Source: Diogma glabrata
Taxonomy: Eukaryota > Arthropoda > Insecta > Diptera > Cylindrotomidae
NCBI GenBank assembly: GCA_963693315.1
Contig: OY856187.1
Location: forward strand, 75,957,394 to 76,021,393
Reading direction: 5' to 3'
DNA length: 64,000 nt
Below, piece after piece: positions 37,642-48,402 of this stretch (position 1 is its first letter; the number at the start of each line of letters is the position of its first letter). Below the pieces are notes generated by a model. The model saw nothing but the letters and a program-made list of their open reading frames with translations, made no database searches and had not been told where the DNA came from. The position numbers and the translations under genes are program-made.

Positions 37642-40600
37642 AGTTTTGTTCGTCCCGAACAATATCAGAGATCGCATTGGTGCTGTTACCTTGGTACGGT
37701 GCCAACCTTTGCAGATGTATCACTTTCATCTTGGTACGGGGTCCCTTTTGTATGCGGTAGATGACATCATTAATTCGTTTGATTATTTTATATGGGCCTT
37801 CCCAATCTGGCTGCAGCTTGGGTGATCTTCCCTTAGTTCTTCTGGGGTTGTATAGCCATACCAATTCTCCTTCTTGAAAACCGCCACTATTTGCATTTAT
37901 GTCGTACCTGGTTTTCATTTTGTCACTGGCTATCTTAATGTGGTCTCGAACCTGCTGATGGATTTTATTCATCTTCTCCCTTAGTTGTCCCACATAATCT
38001 GTTTTCGTGGATACCAGACCTCCAGGGATGCCAAACTCGATGTCACTAGGAAGATGTAGTTCTCTTCCGAACATGATATTCGCTGGCGTTTCACTTGTCG
38101 TATCGTGCACTGCGCTACGATAGGCCATCAAGAATAACGGAAGATCCTTGTCCCAATTTCTTTGGTTGGCTTCTACTACCTTTGACAAATGTTCTTCCAT
38201 GGTTCGGTTGAATCGTTCTACCATGCCATCTGACTGCGGGTTCATAGGTGTAGTTCGTGTTTTTCTAATGCCGAGTGTTCTGCACAGCTCTTCCATCAGT
38301 TGAGATTCAAAATTCCTTCCCTGGTCGGTATGCAACTCGAGCGGTGTTCCATATCTGCAAACCCATTCATTGACTAATGTTTCCGCGACCGTAACTGCTT
38401 CCTGGTTCGGTATTGCATAAGCTTCCGGCCATTTTGTAAAGTAATCAATGACCACCATGATGTATTTGTTACCTTTGGTAGTTTCCGGAAATGGCCCCGC
38501 GATGTCTATAGCAATTCTCTCCATTGGGGCGCCCACATTGTACTGTTGCATCTCTCCTCGAGTTCTAGTTTTTGGTCCTTTGCTCGCTGCACAAGTATCG
38601 CATCGCCGACACCATTGCTCCACGTCTGTGCGATACCTTACCCAATAAAACCTCTCCCTTACTTTAGCCAGGGTTTTATTGACTCCCAGGTGTCCTCCAG
38701 AAATACTTCCATGCAGCTTTCCCAGTACCTCTTCCACTCGACTTGATGGCAACACCAGTTGTTCTAACACTTTCTTTCCATCAGCGGACTCCCATTTTCT
38801 TTTTAGTATCCCGTTGTCCATAAATAGTGAGTCCCATTGCGCCCAGTAGCATTTCACCTCCGTACTTAAAGGTGCGACCTCTTTCCACTCCGGTCGCCTT
38901 CCCTCAGTTTTCCATTTCAATATTGGAGCCATAGCTGGATCTTCTAGCTGCTCTCTTTTAATTGCCTCGGTACACCAATCTTCAGGAGTTTGGAACTTGA
39001 TTTGGTTCACTTTTATTGCCTCATTTCCCTCAGTTCTGCTACATGACTTGCACTCCTCAACACAGGGTCTTCTAGACAAGGCATCAGCGTTACCATGGAT
39101 CCTTCCCTTGCGGTGTTCAACTTTGAAGTCGTAGTTCTGCAGGATCTCTATCCATCTTGCTGCTTGTCCTTCAGGAAATTTGAATTGTAATAACCATTTT
39201 AGAGCAGCATGGTCCGTGCGAATCAGGAATGGTTGTCCACACAAATACTTGTGGAAATGTTTCACAGCCTTGATGATAGCTAACAGCTCCTTCCTCGTGA
39301 CACAGTAATTCCGCTCCGGCTTTGACAGAACTTTACTGAAGTACGCCACCACTTTCTCATCGTCTCCAACTTTCTGTGACAAAACAGCTCCGGTTCCTAC
39401 ATTGCTTGCGTCTGTGTCCAGAATGAACATCTTTCCGGATTCTGGATAGGCTAGTATAGGGGTGTTGCATAGTTTTTCTTTTAAACGGCAGAATGCCTCA
39501 TTACATTCGGTTGTCCACAGAAACTTGGTATTTGCCTCTGTCAATTTATGTAGACTCTTAGCGATATTCGCAAAATTCTCCACGAATCTTCGATAATAGG
39601 TGCATAAGCCAAGGAAACTGCGTAGCTCATGAACATTCTTTGGTACTGGCCAATTTTTCACAGCATCAATCTTCTCGGGATCGGTTCTGACTCCATGTTC
39701 TGTAATGATGTGTCCAAGGTACTTCACTTCTTTGTGGAAGAGATTGCACTTTACCGGATTCAACTTCATGTTGGCATTACTTATTCTTCTGAGTACTTCT
39801 TCGAGGTTCATTAGATGCTCTTCGAAGTTGCGACCTATTATAATGATGTCATCAAGATAAACTAGGCAGGCCTTCCAGGTTAAACCATGCAACACGCATT
39901 CCATTAGACGTTCAAATGTTGCTGGGGCATTGCATAGACCAAACGGCATCACATTGAACTCCCACAACCCATTGCCAGTAGAAAATGCTGTCTTTCGTCG
40001 ATCTTCTGGATGCATTTCAACTTGCCAGTAGCCACTCTTCAGATCTAATGTGCTGTACCATTTGGCCCCTGATAGTGTATCCAGTGTGTCATCAATTCGT
40101 GGCAGTGGATAGCTGTCCTTAATGGTTACCTCATTGAGCCTTCGATAGTCTACACAAAAACGAGCTGACCCATCTTTTTTTCTAACTAGCACCACTGGTG
40201 AGCTCCATGGACTCTTAGATGGCCTGATGACTCCATCACTTTTCATTTTGTCCAGCATTCCCTGCACTTCCTCGTGTTTAGCCAGTGGTAGTCTTCTAGG
40301 AGGCTGTCTGATAGGATGAGCGTTTCCAGTGTTGATCCTATGTCGCACGATGTTTGTTCTTCCAACATCTTCATCTCCAGTAGAGAAAACGCTGCTCATC
40401 TTCGTTAATACCCTCTTGATTTCTTTGAACTCGGCCGGGTTCATTCTTTTACTAAGATCTTGAAGTATTGCTACTAATGCGGGATTGTTTCTCTGCATGA
40501 AGACCTTCTGCTCTTCTTGACAGTTGATTATCTCTTTTATGGTGCTGCATTTGGCGATTTCTTCTCCATGATTGATGACCACTCGTTTATTTGAGAAGTT

Positions 40601-41290
40601 AATCAGTTGCACTGGAACTACTCCCTCTTTTGCTGCTACTAGCGTTCGGCCAATCATAATGTTTCCCCCAAAGTCGTTGTTAGCTGGCTCAATCATCACA
40701 GGTGAATTTTGGTCACTTTTATCTAGTAGCTTAGTCCAAATGATTTTCTCAGATTTTGCCGGGATCTCAGTCGGTCCATCACTAATAACACGGACCTCAG
40801 CATTGTCGTTGGTAGCGTGTAGCACTATTTCTGTGTTTCCATATCTCAGTACGTGGCTTCCCAGATCTAATATAAAATTGTATTCTTTCATGAAGTCAAG
40901 CCCAATTATGCAGTCATCTTCTATATCTGCTACAATAAATCGGTGCCTAAATGAATTTCCTCCAAGGTGAACCTCTTGGTCGCTTTCTCCATGAACTAGA
41001 ACTGTTTCCCCCGTAGCTGTTTTTAGGGTGAATCGTCTTGCTGTATCGATCTGACTATCACAAACCACATCTGGACGCACTATCGATCTCGAAGCACCTG
41101 TGTCCAAAGTCAACATGCACGATTTGCTTCCAACGGTTGCCTCTAAGACTAGACTACTATTTTCTCTTTTTACTTGTGATACCACCAATGTAGGGCATTG
41201 TAATTGAGCCAGCTTTCGCCCTTCAAAACTGGCACAATCTAGTTTCCCGAATCCGGAACGTGGCCTCTGTCTTCCGGGTGTGGCTCCCAT
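37640..41290 (-). CDS. pol: Pol polyprotein (protease, RT, RNase H, integrase)
   Basis: An uninterrupted frame of 1216 residues. Protease: TLDTGASRSIV (about residue 82). Reverse transcriptase: SPWSSPVVLVRKKDG, then LDLKSGYWQVEM and LVYLDDIIIIG with the catalytic Asp pair. RNase H: ILDTDASNVGTGAVLSQ and ITRTDHAALKWLL-like elements, about residues 625-700. Integrase: an HHCC zinc region (HGSISGGHLG...CRRCDTC), core acids in IAIDIAGPF, TDQGRNFES and NPQSDGMVERFN, and a C-terminal WEGPYKI (GPY/F) module. It overlaps gag by 52 bp in the -1 frame, so translation probably depends on -1 frameshifting. The printed Met may not be a true start. Domain order PR-RT-RH-IN places it in the Ty3/gypsy group. 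All key residues are present, so the protein looks functional. Confidence 0.96.
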   Translation of the reverse strand: MGATPGRQRPRSGFGKLDCASFEGRKLAQLQCPTLVVSQVKRENSSLVLEATVGSKSCMLTLDTGASRSIVRPDVVCDSQIDTARRFTLKTATGETVLVHGESDQEVHLGGNSFRHRFIVADIEDDCIIGLDFMKEYNFILDLGSHVLRYGNTEIVLHATNDNAEVRVISDGPTEIPAKSEKIIWTKLLDKSDQNSPVMIEPANNDFGGNIMIGRTLVAAKEGVVPVQLINFSNKRVVINHGEEIAKCSTIKEIINCQEEQKVFMQRNNPALVAILQDLSKRMNPAEFKEIKRVLTKMSSVFSTGDEDVGRTNIVRHRINTGNAHPIRQPPRRLPLAKHEEVQGMLDKMKSDGVIRPSKSPWSSPVVLVRKKDGSARFCVDYRRLNEVTIKDSYPLPRIDDTLDTLSGAKWYSTLDLKSGYWQVEMHPEDRRKTAFSTGNGLWEFNVMPFGLCNAPATFERLMECVLHGLTWKACLVYLDDIIIIGRNFEEHLMNLEEVLRRISNANMKLNPVKCNLFHKEVKYLGHIITEHGVRTDPEKIDAVKNWPVPKNVHELRSFLGLCTYYRRFVENFANIAKSLHKLTEANTKFLWTTECNEAFCRLKEKLCNTPILAYPESGKMFILDTDASNVGTGAVLSQKVGDDEKVVAYFSKVLSKPERNYCVTRKELLAIIKAVKHFHKYLCGQPFLIRTDHAALKWLLQFKFPEGQAARWIEILQNYDFKVEHRKGRIHGNADALSRRPCVEECKSCSRTEGNEAIKVNQIKFQTPEDWCTEAIKREQLEDPAMAPILKWKTEGRRPEWKEVAPLSTEVKCYWAQWDSLFMDNGILKRKWESADGKKVLEQLVLPSSRVEEVLGKLHGSISGGHLGVNKTLAKVRERFYWVRYRTDVEQWCRRCDTCAASKGPKTRTRGEMQQYNVGAPMERIAIDIAGPFPETTKGNKYIMVVIDYFTKWPEAYAIPNQEAVTVAETLVNEWVCRYGTPLELHTDQGRNFESQLMEELCRTLGIRKTRTTPMNPQSDGMVERFNRTMEEHLSKVVEANQRNWDKDLPLFLMAYRSAVHDTTSETPANIMFGRELHLPSDIEFGIPGGLVSTKTDYVGQLREKMNKIHQQVRDHIKIASDKMKTRYDINANSGGFQEGELVWLYNPRRTKGRSPKLQPDWEGPYKIIKRINDVIYRIQKGPRTKMKVIHLQRLAPYQGNSTNAISDIVRDEQN

Positions 41291-42651
41291 TTACATTCTC
41301 TTCGGATGTGCCCCAACTTCCCACAGTTCCAGCATCTTACTCTGCTAGACCTACTTCGTTGATTTCGCTCGGGCTTATCTCCCAGACTTTTGACACGCAT
41401 GATCATTTCCTCAAGCGCTGCTTTTAGAGGTTCTTCAGCAACTTCGATCTGACGTACCCTATCTGAGCCATACGCTCTTTTTCCAGCTTCCATTTGTAAA
41501 GCCAATGCTAAGACTTCCGCAGGTAGCTTCTTCCCGCTTAGATACAGCTGATTTCTCATTTGCACATCTCGAAGAGCATTGATAAATGTATCAGCTGCCA
41601 GTTCGTCTCGATGTTCAGCGTTATAATTCGGATATGATAGATTAACCAGTCTCACAATGTCAGCCTCTAACTCTTGCAAAGTTTCGCTGACTCCTTGTTT
41701 TCGTGTCTTGAGCTGCATGCGATGGAGAGCTTGCATATGACTTTCCCCATATCTTACTTCTAAGGCCTCCATTAGCTTGTTGTAATCACGCTCTGTCGCT
41801 GATAGTGTCTGCAAAACTTCAGCAGCAGGTCCCTTCAATGCCAATATAAGCGCATTTGCTTTTTGCTGGTGATCAACCCCAGTTGTTGCAATCTCAAATT
41901 GCATCTTAAATATCTGATACGATGTAGATCCATCAAATGCGGGTGTTTTCACTCTAGCTGGAGCTGAAGCAGTTGATGGATTGATCATGTTACCTGACTT
42001 CACTTGTGCTATTTCTTGGCGGAATTCACTCGAAAGTTGGCGGAATTCACTCGAAAGTTTGCGTAATTTCTCTTGTTCTTCGGTAACTGTCCGCAGCTCC
42101 CTTTCCATGTTGTTGATTTTAACCTCCGCACTGGATATACGTGACTCGATTACTTCACGTAGTTGTTGTTGATCTAATTTTTGTTCCGCTGCCAGTTTCT
42201 CTTGTCGGGCTTTTTGTTCTGCTGCCAGTTTCTCTTGTCGGGCCATCATATCAGCAAGTTGTTGTTGTTGGTTGTTTCCTTGTTTGGCCATCATATCAGC
42301 AAATTGTTGTTGTTGCTCTACTTTTTGTTCTGCTGCCTGTTTCTCTTGTCGGGCCATCAGATCAGCAAGTTGTTGTTGTTGCTCTAATTTTTGTTCTGCC
42401 GCCAGTTTCTCTTGTCGGGGCATCATTTCTTTTATCAACACCATCATCGGATCAATTGCTGGGGCATTCTGAGCTGGAGCTTCTTCCGACTCTACTTCTA
42501 TGACCTCTGTGTTTTGGCCTGCTTCTTCTAAAACTTTACGCAGCCGGAATGCAAGTTCTGCCTTCGTTCCATGGATTGGAGCATTCCTTTTCTTCAACTC
42601 ATCCTTCAGCTGGGTCTGGCTGAGATCACTAATATTTACTGTCTTGACCAT
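41239..42651 (-). CDS. gag: Gag polyprotein with SAP-like N-terminus
   Basis: The capsid/nucleocapsid precursor that packages element RNA. I place the start at the Met of MVKTVNISDL, the first ATG after the primer-binding site, giving 470 residues. The open frame continues upstream only because the recombinant junction happens to have no stop. Residues about 5-42 (ISDLSQTQLKDELKKRN...GTKAELAFRL) look like a SAP domain, a nucleic-acid-binding helix pair. A long Gln/Lys/Glu coiled-coil region with repeated RQEKLAAEQK units follows (about residues 75-160). Next come a capsid-like domain (TPAFDGSTSYQIFKMQFE onward) and one CCHC zinc knuckle, CWNCGKLGHIRREC. A SAP-like start is unusual for gag in my experience. 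Complete and apparently functional. Confidence 0.93.
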   Translation of the reverse strand: MVKTVNISDLSQTQLKDELKKRNAPIHGTKAELAFRLRKVLEEAGQNTEVIEVESEEAPAQNAPAIDPMMVLIKEMMPRQEKLAAEQKLEQQQQLADLMARQEKQAAEQKVEQQQQFADMMAKQGNNQQQQLADMMARQEKLAAEQKARQEKLAAEQKLDQQQLREVIESRISSAEVKINNMERELRTVTEEQEKLRKLSSEFRQLSSEFRQEIAQVKSGNMINPSTASAPARVKTPAFDGSTSYQIFKMQFEIATTGVDHQQKANALILALKGPAAEVLQTLSATERDYNKLMEALEVRYGESHMQALHRMQLKTRKQGVSETLQELEADIVRLVNLSYPNYNAEHRDELAADTFINALRDVQMRNQLYLSGKKLPAEVLALALQMEAGKRAYGSDRVRQIEVAEEPLKAALEEMIMRVKSLGDKPERNQRSRSSRVRCWNCGKLGHIRRECKWEPHPEDRGHVPDSGN

Positions 42652-42662
42652 TGTTTCAATAA

Positions 42663-42679
42663 TCCCACTTCTGACACCA
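42663..42679 (-). other. Primer-binding site, tRNA-Leu type
   Basis: TGGTGTCAGAAGTGGGA on the minus strand directly follows the LTR scar ending GTTACA (one G between). It complements a tRNA 3' end of the form TCCCACTTCTGACACCA. That fits animal tRNA-Leu acceptor and T-stem sequence as I know it. It would prime minus-strand DNA synthesis. Confidence 0.75.
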
Positions 42680-42680
42680 C

Positions 42681-42694
42681 TGTAACGACTCTTC
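42681..42694 (-). repeat. 14-bp LTR scar
   Basis: GAAGAGTCGTTACA is the last 14 bases of the LTR. It is all that remains between deleted copy A and the intact internal region. Confidence 0.85.
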
Positions 42695-43207
42695 CGGTGT
42701 TCGACGCGGCAATCTCCTTCCTTTTTGACATCCACTTGCTTGTTCGAAAGGTTCATCAACCGGCCTGAAACTATTCCTTCTTTTGCTGCTACTTGTGTTT
42801 TGCATTCTTGTCTGATGTGCCCTAACTGCCCACAATTCCAGCATCTTACTCTGTTAGATCTTCTTCGTTGACTTCGTTCAGGCTTATCTTCCAAACTTTT
42901 GACACGCATGATCACTTCATCAAGCGCTGCTTTTAGAGGTTCTTCAGCAACTTTCATCTGACGTACTCTACCTGAGTCATACGCTCTTTTTCCAGCTTCC
43001 ATTTGCAGGGCCAATGCTAAGACATCTGCAGGTAGCTTCTTTCCGCTTAGATAAAGCTGGTTTCTCATTTGCACATCTCGAAGAGCATTGATGAATGTAT
43101 CAGCTGCCAGTTCGTCTCGGTGTTCAGCGTTATAATTCGGATATGATAGATTAACCAGTCTCACAATGTCAGCCTCTAATTCTTGCAAGGTTTCGCTGAC
43201 TCCTTGT
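42695..43207 (-). pseudogene. Deleted gypsy relative (gag and pol scraps)
   Basis: Encodes a second capsid C-terminus (LQELEADIVRLVNLSYPN onward) and a CCHC knuckle, CWNCGQLGHIRQEC. It then jumps to a pol segment (VAAKEGIVSGRLMNLSNK) that in the intact element lies downstream of the protease. Sequence differs from the intact copy by roughly 5-20%, so it derives from a related subfamily member. The frame stays open across the LTR scar and primer-binding site into gag, giving a chimeric 649-residue frame (41239-43188). I do not think that frame is the native protein. Confidence 0.88.
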
Positions 43208-43433
43208 TTTCATTCATACTTGCATTTGTATTAGCGAACTCAAATTTAATTTATGCAAAATGTATTAGGTAACTCCTTTTAATTCATTAATGTAAACATT
43301 TGTATAACAAATTTAATTTACATTAATTTATGCAATACAATTTGCAATACAAGTAAAAGATTGAAAAAGGAGTTAACTTTTAATTAATGAATGAGTAAAT
43401 AAAATTAACCCATTCTGGACGAAGTTTATTACA
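43208..43433 (-). repeat. Partial 5' LTR (first 226 bp)
   Basis: Matches 37403-37628. It joins gag at a 7-bp shared GAAAACA, so a deletion by microhomology removed the rest of the LTR, the primer site and the gag start of copy A. Confidence 0.93.
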
Positions 43434-43437
43434 ATAT

Positions 43438-43730
43438 CTTGTGACTAATTGAAAATCAAAAAATTTGAAAACAAAAATTACAATTCAAATTTTTATTGAA
43501 GACAATTTATTTCCATTCAAAACCAAGCAAAAATATTGAGTAAAAAAATATTCATTACTTCTTAAAAAAATTAAAAAAATGGTACAACAATCAGCAACAG
43601 AAAATAGAAAAAATGAAAAAAGAAGAAAATAAAAAAACCGAATAACTCCGAAACATTTCTGCAAATAAAAAACTGAAGTAAATATTGTAGTGTCGTAAAA
43701 ATCCCCTGATTGCATTCCAAGTTTTACTTC
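43438..43730. other. AT-rich spacer
   Basis: No supported feature. Confidence 0.55.
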
Positions 43731-43815
43731 GTCCCTTGGCAGGGAGGAACCCTCGACCTTGTGCGTCTCAGTCCATCGTTCTATCCATAATGATATTTTG
43801 AGCGTTACGCTCGGA
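43731..43815 (-). mobile_element. tRNA-derived SINE-like copy
   Basis: Related to 34514-34590: GCGTAACGCTC, TATGGATAGAACGATGGACT, then GTCGAGGGTTCCTCCCTGCC on the minus strand. A 9-bp insertion separates it from the other copy in the A-box region. Confidence 0.6.
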
Positions 43816-44339
43816 TAGAGTACTAGGATAATTGGAAACCAATTTTTAACTTTGTTCCTGTAACTTCAAAAAAAATTTCGTGTTACTTCTTATTTTATTT
43901 TATTCGCTTCATTCTATCATGAAATTTAGGCCTATGTCGTATTTTATTATGTGATAAGATTTATTGTTTAGCTATCCGTTCCTTAAAAAAAAATAAACAA
44001 AAAGAAAGAAATTTATTCCCATGAATACCGTAGAACGCATGTTATTGTGGACATGTGACATGTTATTTAAAAACTTATGACGTATTATTTAAGGTAATGT
44101 GTAGTGAAGCGCTTCTTCGTGGCATAGCAGGTCGCGCACCTGGATGATATTTATTTAGCCCCAAGCTTCAGCCTATGGGGTCGAGAAAGAAATCCTGCTG
44201 CTTCATCACAAATAACAGTCTTGTACGCGTATATTTTGGCAAGAACAGATTGATAAAAAAAACAAGTGTAAAAGGTAGACTCTGGCGACCCACGTAGCTG
44301 AAAGAACTGCAATCACCACGTCCAGCCCCATAGTTTAAT
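43816..44339. other. Spacer
   Basis: No supported feature. Confidence 0.5.
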
Positions 44340-44462
44340 ACAACCACACACGCTCGCACTTCATACACTCTCTCACACCCACTCACACACACACATACAC
44401 CCACTCACACACACACATACACCCACTCACACACGCACGCACGTACGTACATTCATACACCC
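44340..44462. repeat. CA-rich microsatellite
   Basis: Imperfect repeats of ACACCCACTCACACACACAC with CATACACC and GCACGTACGT variants. The Cys/Val frame on the minus strand comes from this repeat. Confidence 0.9.
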
Positions 44463-45440
44463 AATTTGCAAGTGAAATATAATATAAATGAAAATGGCTG
44501 AAAAAAAATAACTCACTATATAAATCTGTAATCAAAGAAAGGTCGAGGCTATAAACTTTAAACTAATTCGATTCAAATCACCAAACGGATCCTTGTTAGT
44601 TTCTGATAGAATACCAAAACCAAAATTATTTGTTGACCCCACTCTCTCTAGTATTTACAAATCTAGTTTTCCTTCATTGGTCGTATACGGAATGAAAACA
44701 TGGGAATATTATTCTGTTTCCGGATCTGTTTCAGACCAATATACCATGGGCTACGATCATTCAAAGACGTAGCTTCATGAAATCCACAAATAAACGAGAT
44801 GATGAAATTTGGTGGTGAATAACGACAGCTTTTATTACGAAAATTTTCTTATTTATCTTGAAAAGTATGTTTATACTGTAGTTTGTAGTTAATACAATAA
44901 CTGTAGTTTGTTTATTTGTAATACTATATGATGAGATTGGTATGAATAACTTCGGACCGGTGAAATTTATTATTGTATTCTTGTGTAATAATTGTTGAAT
45001 TGGGAAATTGTGAATAATTCTTAAAACTTTACCTTCAGAAAATATGGTTTCTAAACTCAGCACCCACTATATCAATAATAAAAATTATCATTAGTCGTAA
45101 TTAAATGATTTTGAGTTAAATTCAAAGAATACTAACATTATTGATGCTATTAGGGACCTTGTAATCATTAGCTATTACTTTTGTTTTCAGTCATATTTTC
45201 CAGCAATAATTTATGGCTAAGAAATAACTAACCCACATAAAATTATGCATTAATTGAAATTTAAATGAAAAAGAAATATAAATATTATGTGTCTGTTCCT
45301 ACAACGCTAATTTTGCAATCTGCAGATTTAATTACGGAAAGGAACAATAATCAAGGCTTTAATTATAGGTTCGTTCACCCACACATACGTACCTACAATC
45401 ACTCATATCTATACACATATGCACATAAAAATAAAACAAA
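44463..45440. other. Spacer
   Basis: No gene supported. Confidence 0.5.
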
Positions 45441-46230
45441 ATTCAAAGTTGGCTCACCCCATGGTTAGTCCAGATCCACTCCTCTTCCTTATCCTGACTC
45501 TAGCCCTCATGATGGTGCTTGCTGAGATGTATAAGTCCCAAAATACTGCTGGATGGTTATGCCAAAATAAGGAGGTATTTAAATAGATATAGATGTATAA
45601 CCACGAAATATGATCGGTTGTAGCACAAATCGGTAATGAATCCGCAGCACGGATGACTGTGGTTTTAATGAAGTGTCGACGCAGGTGGCGTTCATATTTC
45701 AAGGTTAAACTGTGATGAGGTTGTACCTGTATGAACGTTTGTGTTTCCACGCCACAGAAGGCAAATAGGTGGCAGATCGAATAAACGTTGCTTTAAATTG
45801 GAATGATACTGCCGAGCCAGCAGGAATGACTGTAAGTCCATAAATCAAAAGGCAGCTCTAAGGTCGCAGCTCGAATAAAGGTGGCATTCACTTTGTATAC
45901 TGAGTTGCAGCGACACAAATAACGGTGGATTTTAATTTATTCAATAAGGTTGCATCTGTGTGAACGACGGTGATGCTACGATCCAATAAGGCAGCTATGA
46001 GACAGCAACACAAATAATAACGGTGAATTGTACACAGGTGAAGGTCGTATTTGGTAGACCTCACTGGGGGTTTTGTATGTTGATAATACGCACTGATGAT
46101 GTCACAATTGAACGTGATCGTGCTTGAGACGTACGACCGTATCTCCTAGTTGTTATCCTCACCCTCGGTAATAAGGAATGTCAATTTAAACTATTTACCG
46201 GTTATCTGTTCTTCTGTTCTATAACCTTTA
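45441..46230. other. GC-richer region with diverged internal repeats
   Basis: Base composition rises clearly above the surroundings. Loosely repeated phrases occur: GGTTGTACCTGTATGAACG (45718) and GGTTGCATCTGTGTGAACG (45949); GCAGCTCGAATAAAGGTGG, GCAGCGACACAAATAACGG and GCAACACAAATAATAACGG. The frame 45454-45750 on the minus strand has no recognisable domain. This could be an LTR, a long leader or another non-coding repeat. Confidence 0.4.
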
Positions 46231-46556
46231 ACTATATCCCGGTCACACACCAAAAAAATGAAATGTTAATACATAGGTTTTGATGCAAATCCCAATGACG
46301 AATCAAGGTTACACTAAGGCACCAGTTTAAACAAAAAAAAATTTCGATTGATTGATTTAATTGCATATAATTATAATGCATTGACCATAATTCTTTAATA
46401 ATTACAGTTGTAATTGTGGTTTATTTAAATCTACTTGCACTAGATTCTAATGTTATATAATACTTTATTAACTTAACTAGTCTTACCCCAAAACTTTTAA
46501 TTTTCTTTCAGATCATGTATACAAGAATTAAAATAATCATCATGATCCACTTGCTT

Positions 46557-46784
46557 CACTAATTTATAACATAAAATATATTTTTTTGTAAATTTTACTA
46601 ACATGAACAAAAATATTTTTTTTGTTACAATTAGGTTATTATTTTACTTAAAATCCACTAATTTATAACATAGAATATATATTTTTGTAAATTTTTCTAA
46701 CATGAACTAAAATATTTCCTTTTTTTTTGTTACAATAAAGTTATTACTTTACTAAAAATTCACTAATTATTATCATTAGAAGAT
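46557..46784. repeat. ~110-bp tandem duplication
   Basis: CACTAATTTATAACATA, TTTTGTAAATTTTNCTAACA and a TTTGTTACAAT block occur twice, at 46557 and 46667, followed by a short third start at 46780. Confidence 0.85.
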
Positions 46785-47119
46785 TACAGTCATGCATGAT
46801 TTAGATATCGGGACAACACACACAAAAAAAAGTTTCCATATCAACTTGACACACCTCGTACATTTTGTAATCGTGGCACTACACATGAATTATATTCCTA
46901 ACACACAAGTTGAATAATTACGGACTTGGATTTTCTTTTTATTTTAATTTTCGAATTTTTAACAACACTTTACAACCAATTTATAATCATTATCATGAAA
47001 TTTAGCTGATCTACACTCAAAGCTCATTCCCATGATGATCAAAGATTTTCACAATCGAATCAACACCACAATAATAATCATACGTAAAATCCAAGTATAA
47101 TAATAAGATAAATCAATCA

Positions 47120-47162
47120 CATGAGACTAAGAGGGCCTCTATACGCGGCTAGGCGTATTTAT
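47120..47162 (-). promoter_or_regulatory. Possible TATA promoter, minus strand
   Basis: CCTATAAATACGCC is followed about 35 bases downstream by an initiator-like TTAGTC. Transcription would run toward the GC-richer block at 45.4-46.2 kb. Without an assigned transcript this stays a weak call. Confidence 0.25.
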
Positions 47163-48402
47163 AGGCAAACGACCGTTTTCTTGTCACAAATCAATAAACA
47201 AAATAAGTCTGTTTATTGGACAATCTCGTCCGATAAATATGTGTACTAAAAGTGTCTTCACTATTGCACTACAACTAGAAGGGAACTATAAACAGAGACA
47301 TCTATTATGGTACGATTATAGGAAATTACATTTATTAGTGTATCCACTAAGGAATTCTTATAACCACCGGGTATTAAAATTGGAAACTACAACAAAATTT
47401 ATAGAAGAATACGGATTGTAAAATTTATATATGAACATAGCGCGATTGTGTTTTAATGATATAGCACAACCCATTTAGGACAACTTTCCAGCGATTAACG
47501 AATACAAACTGAATATAAGAAGTTATATTGAGAAACAGCACACAACTATTTTAGGACAATCTTTTTTCTTACGGAAACTATTGTAGATGGCAATTACGGT
47601 TTGAGTTTAAGAAAATATGATTAAAGGAAAAACGAAAATAATTATGAAAGTCTCCGTTAATGCAAATCCGATGCGTGTGAGAAAGTAGTGTATCTTCAAA
47701 TCAGAGAACTACACAACTACTTTGTTGATCACCAGACTACTTCGTAACAAATGAATATATATATTTCGCACTTATGCGAAAGGAAGTAATAAACACTCCA
47801 ATGTCATCACAAATAATTAAAAATCGTATTGTCCAATTTTACCTTAGTAAAAGTTTTTGAATACAATTTTTCTTATTTTTAGTTTCATCTTTCTTCATCC
47901 TTAATAATTTCCAAAAATATCATTTCGAGAATATATTATTTTGCATATATATATAGTTAATAAAAAGAAAATAATTTGTCTTTGGACCTGGAATAACGAC
48001 CTGTGTACCTCTGGGTAAACACCAATATGCGTAAAGAGTTTAAAGATTTTATACTCGTTGGATATTTGTAGTTGTATGATTGTGCTACAATATACTATTT
48101 TTTGCACCCAAAAATTGTCACGGATCATGCAGTTTTCAGTAATTTATTAAAGGACGTTTTATTATTGTTAATTCATTATGATAAAATCACTTATGTATCA
48201 GTAAACAAAATATATTGATTACACGCTAGTGCGTAATGAAATTACTCAACGCAATATTGTTTTGGTTGTCATAAAATTTCAAAAACACTTGTGCATAATA
48301 AATATAAATTTTCAATTCAAAAGATAAGTATAAGCACAAATTATTTTATACGATTTTTCTAAAGATTTATAAAGATAATACAATTATTTAATACGATTAT
48401 TT
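47163..48402. other. AT-rich spacer
   Basis: No supported feature. Confidence 0.5.

Larger units (their letters stand above)
36951..43433 (-). mobile_element. Gypsy-type LTR retrotransposon, tandem recombinant
   Basis: Read on the minus strand from 43433: a partial LTR, a deleted relative (copy A), a 14-bp LTR scar, a primer-binding site, intact gag, intact pol, a polypurine tract, and a full LTR. ATAT flanks the whole structure (36947-36950 and 43434-43437), a 4-bp target duplication typical of this group. The LTR termini are TG...CA. No env-like frame exists between pol and the LTR. A solo LTR of the same family at 51192-51814 also has ATAT duplications. Confidence 0.95.

Noticed and set aside
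42141..42503. Open frames antisense to gag
   Set aside because: Shadows of the Gln-rich repeats on the true coding strand.
44168..44404. Cys/Val-rich minus-strand frame
   Set aside because: Starts inside the CA microsatellite and has no family resemblance.
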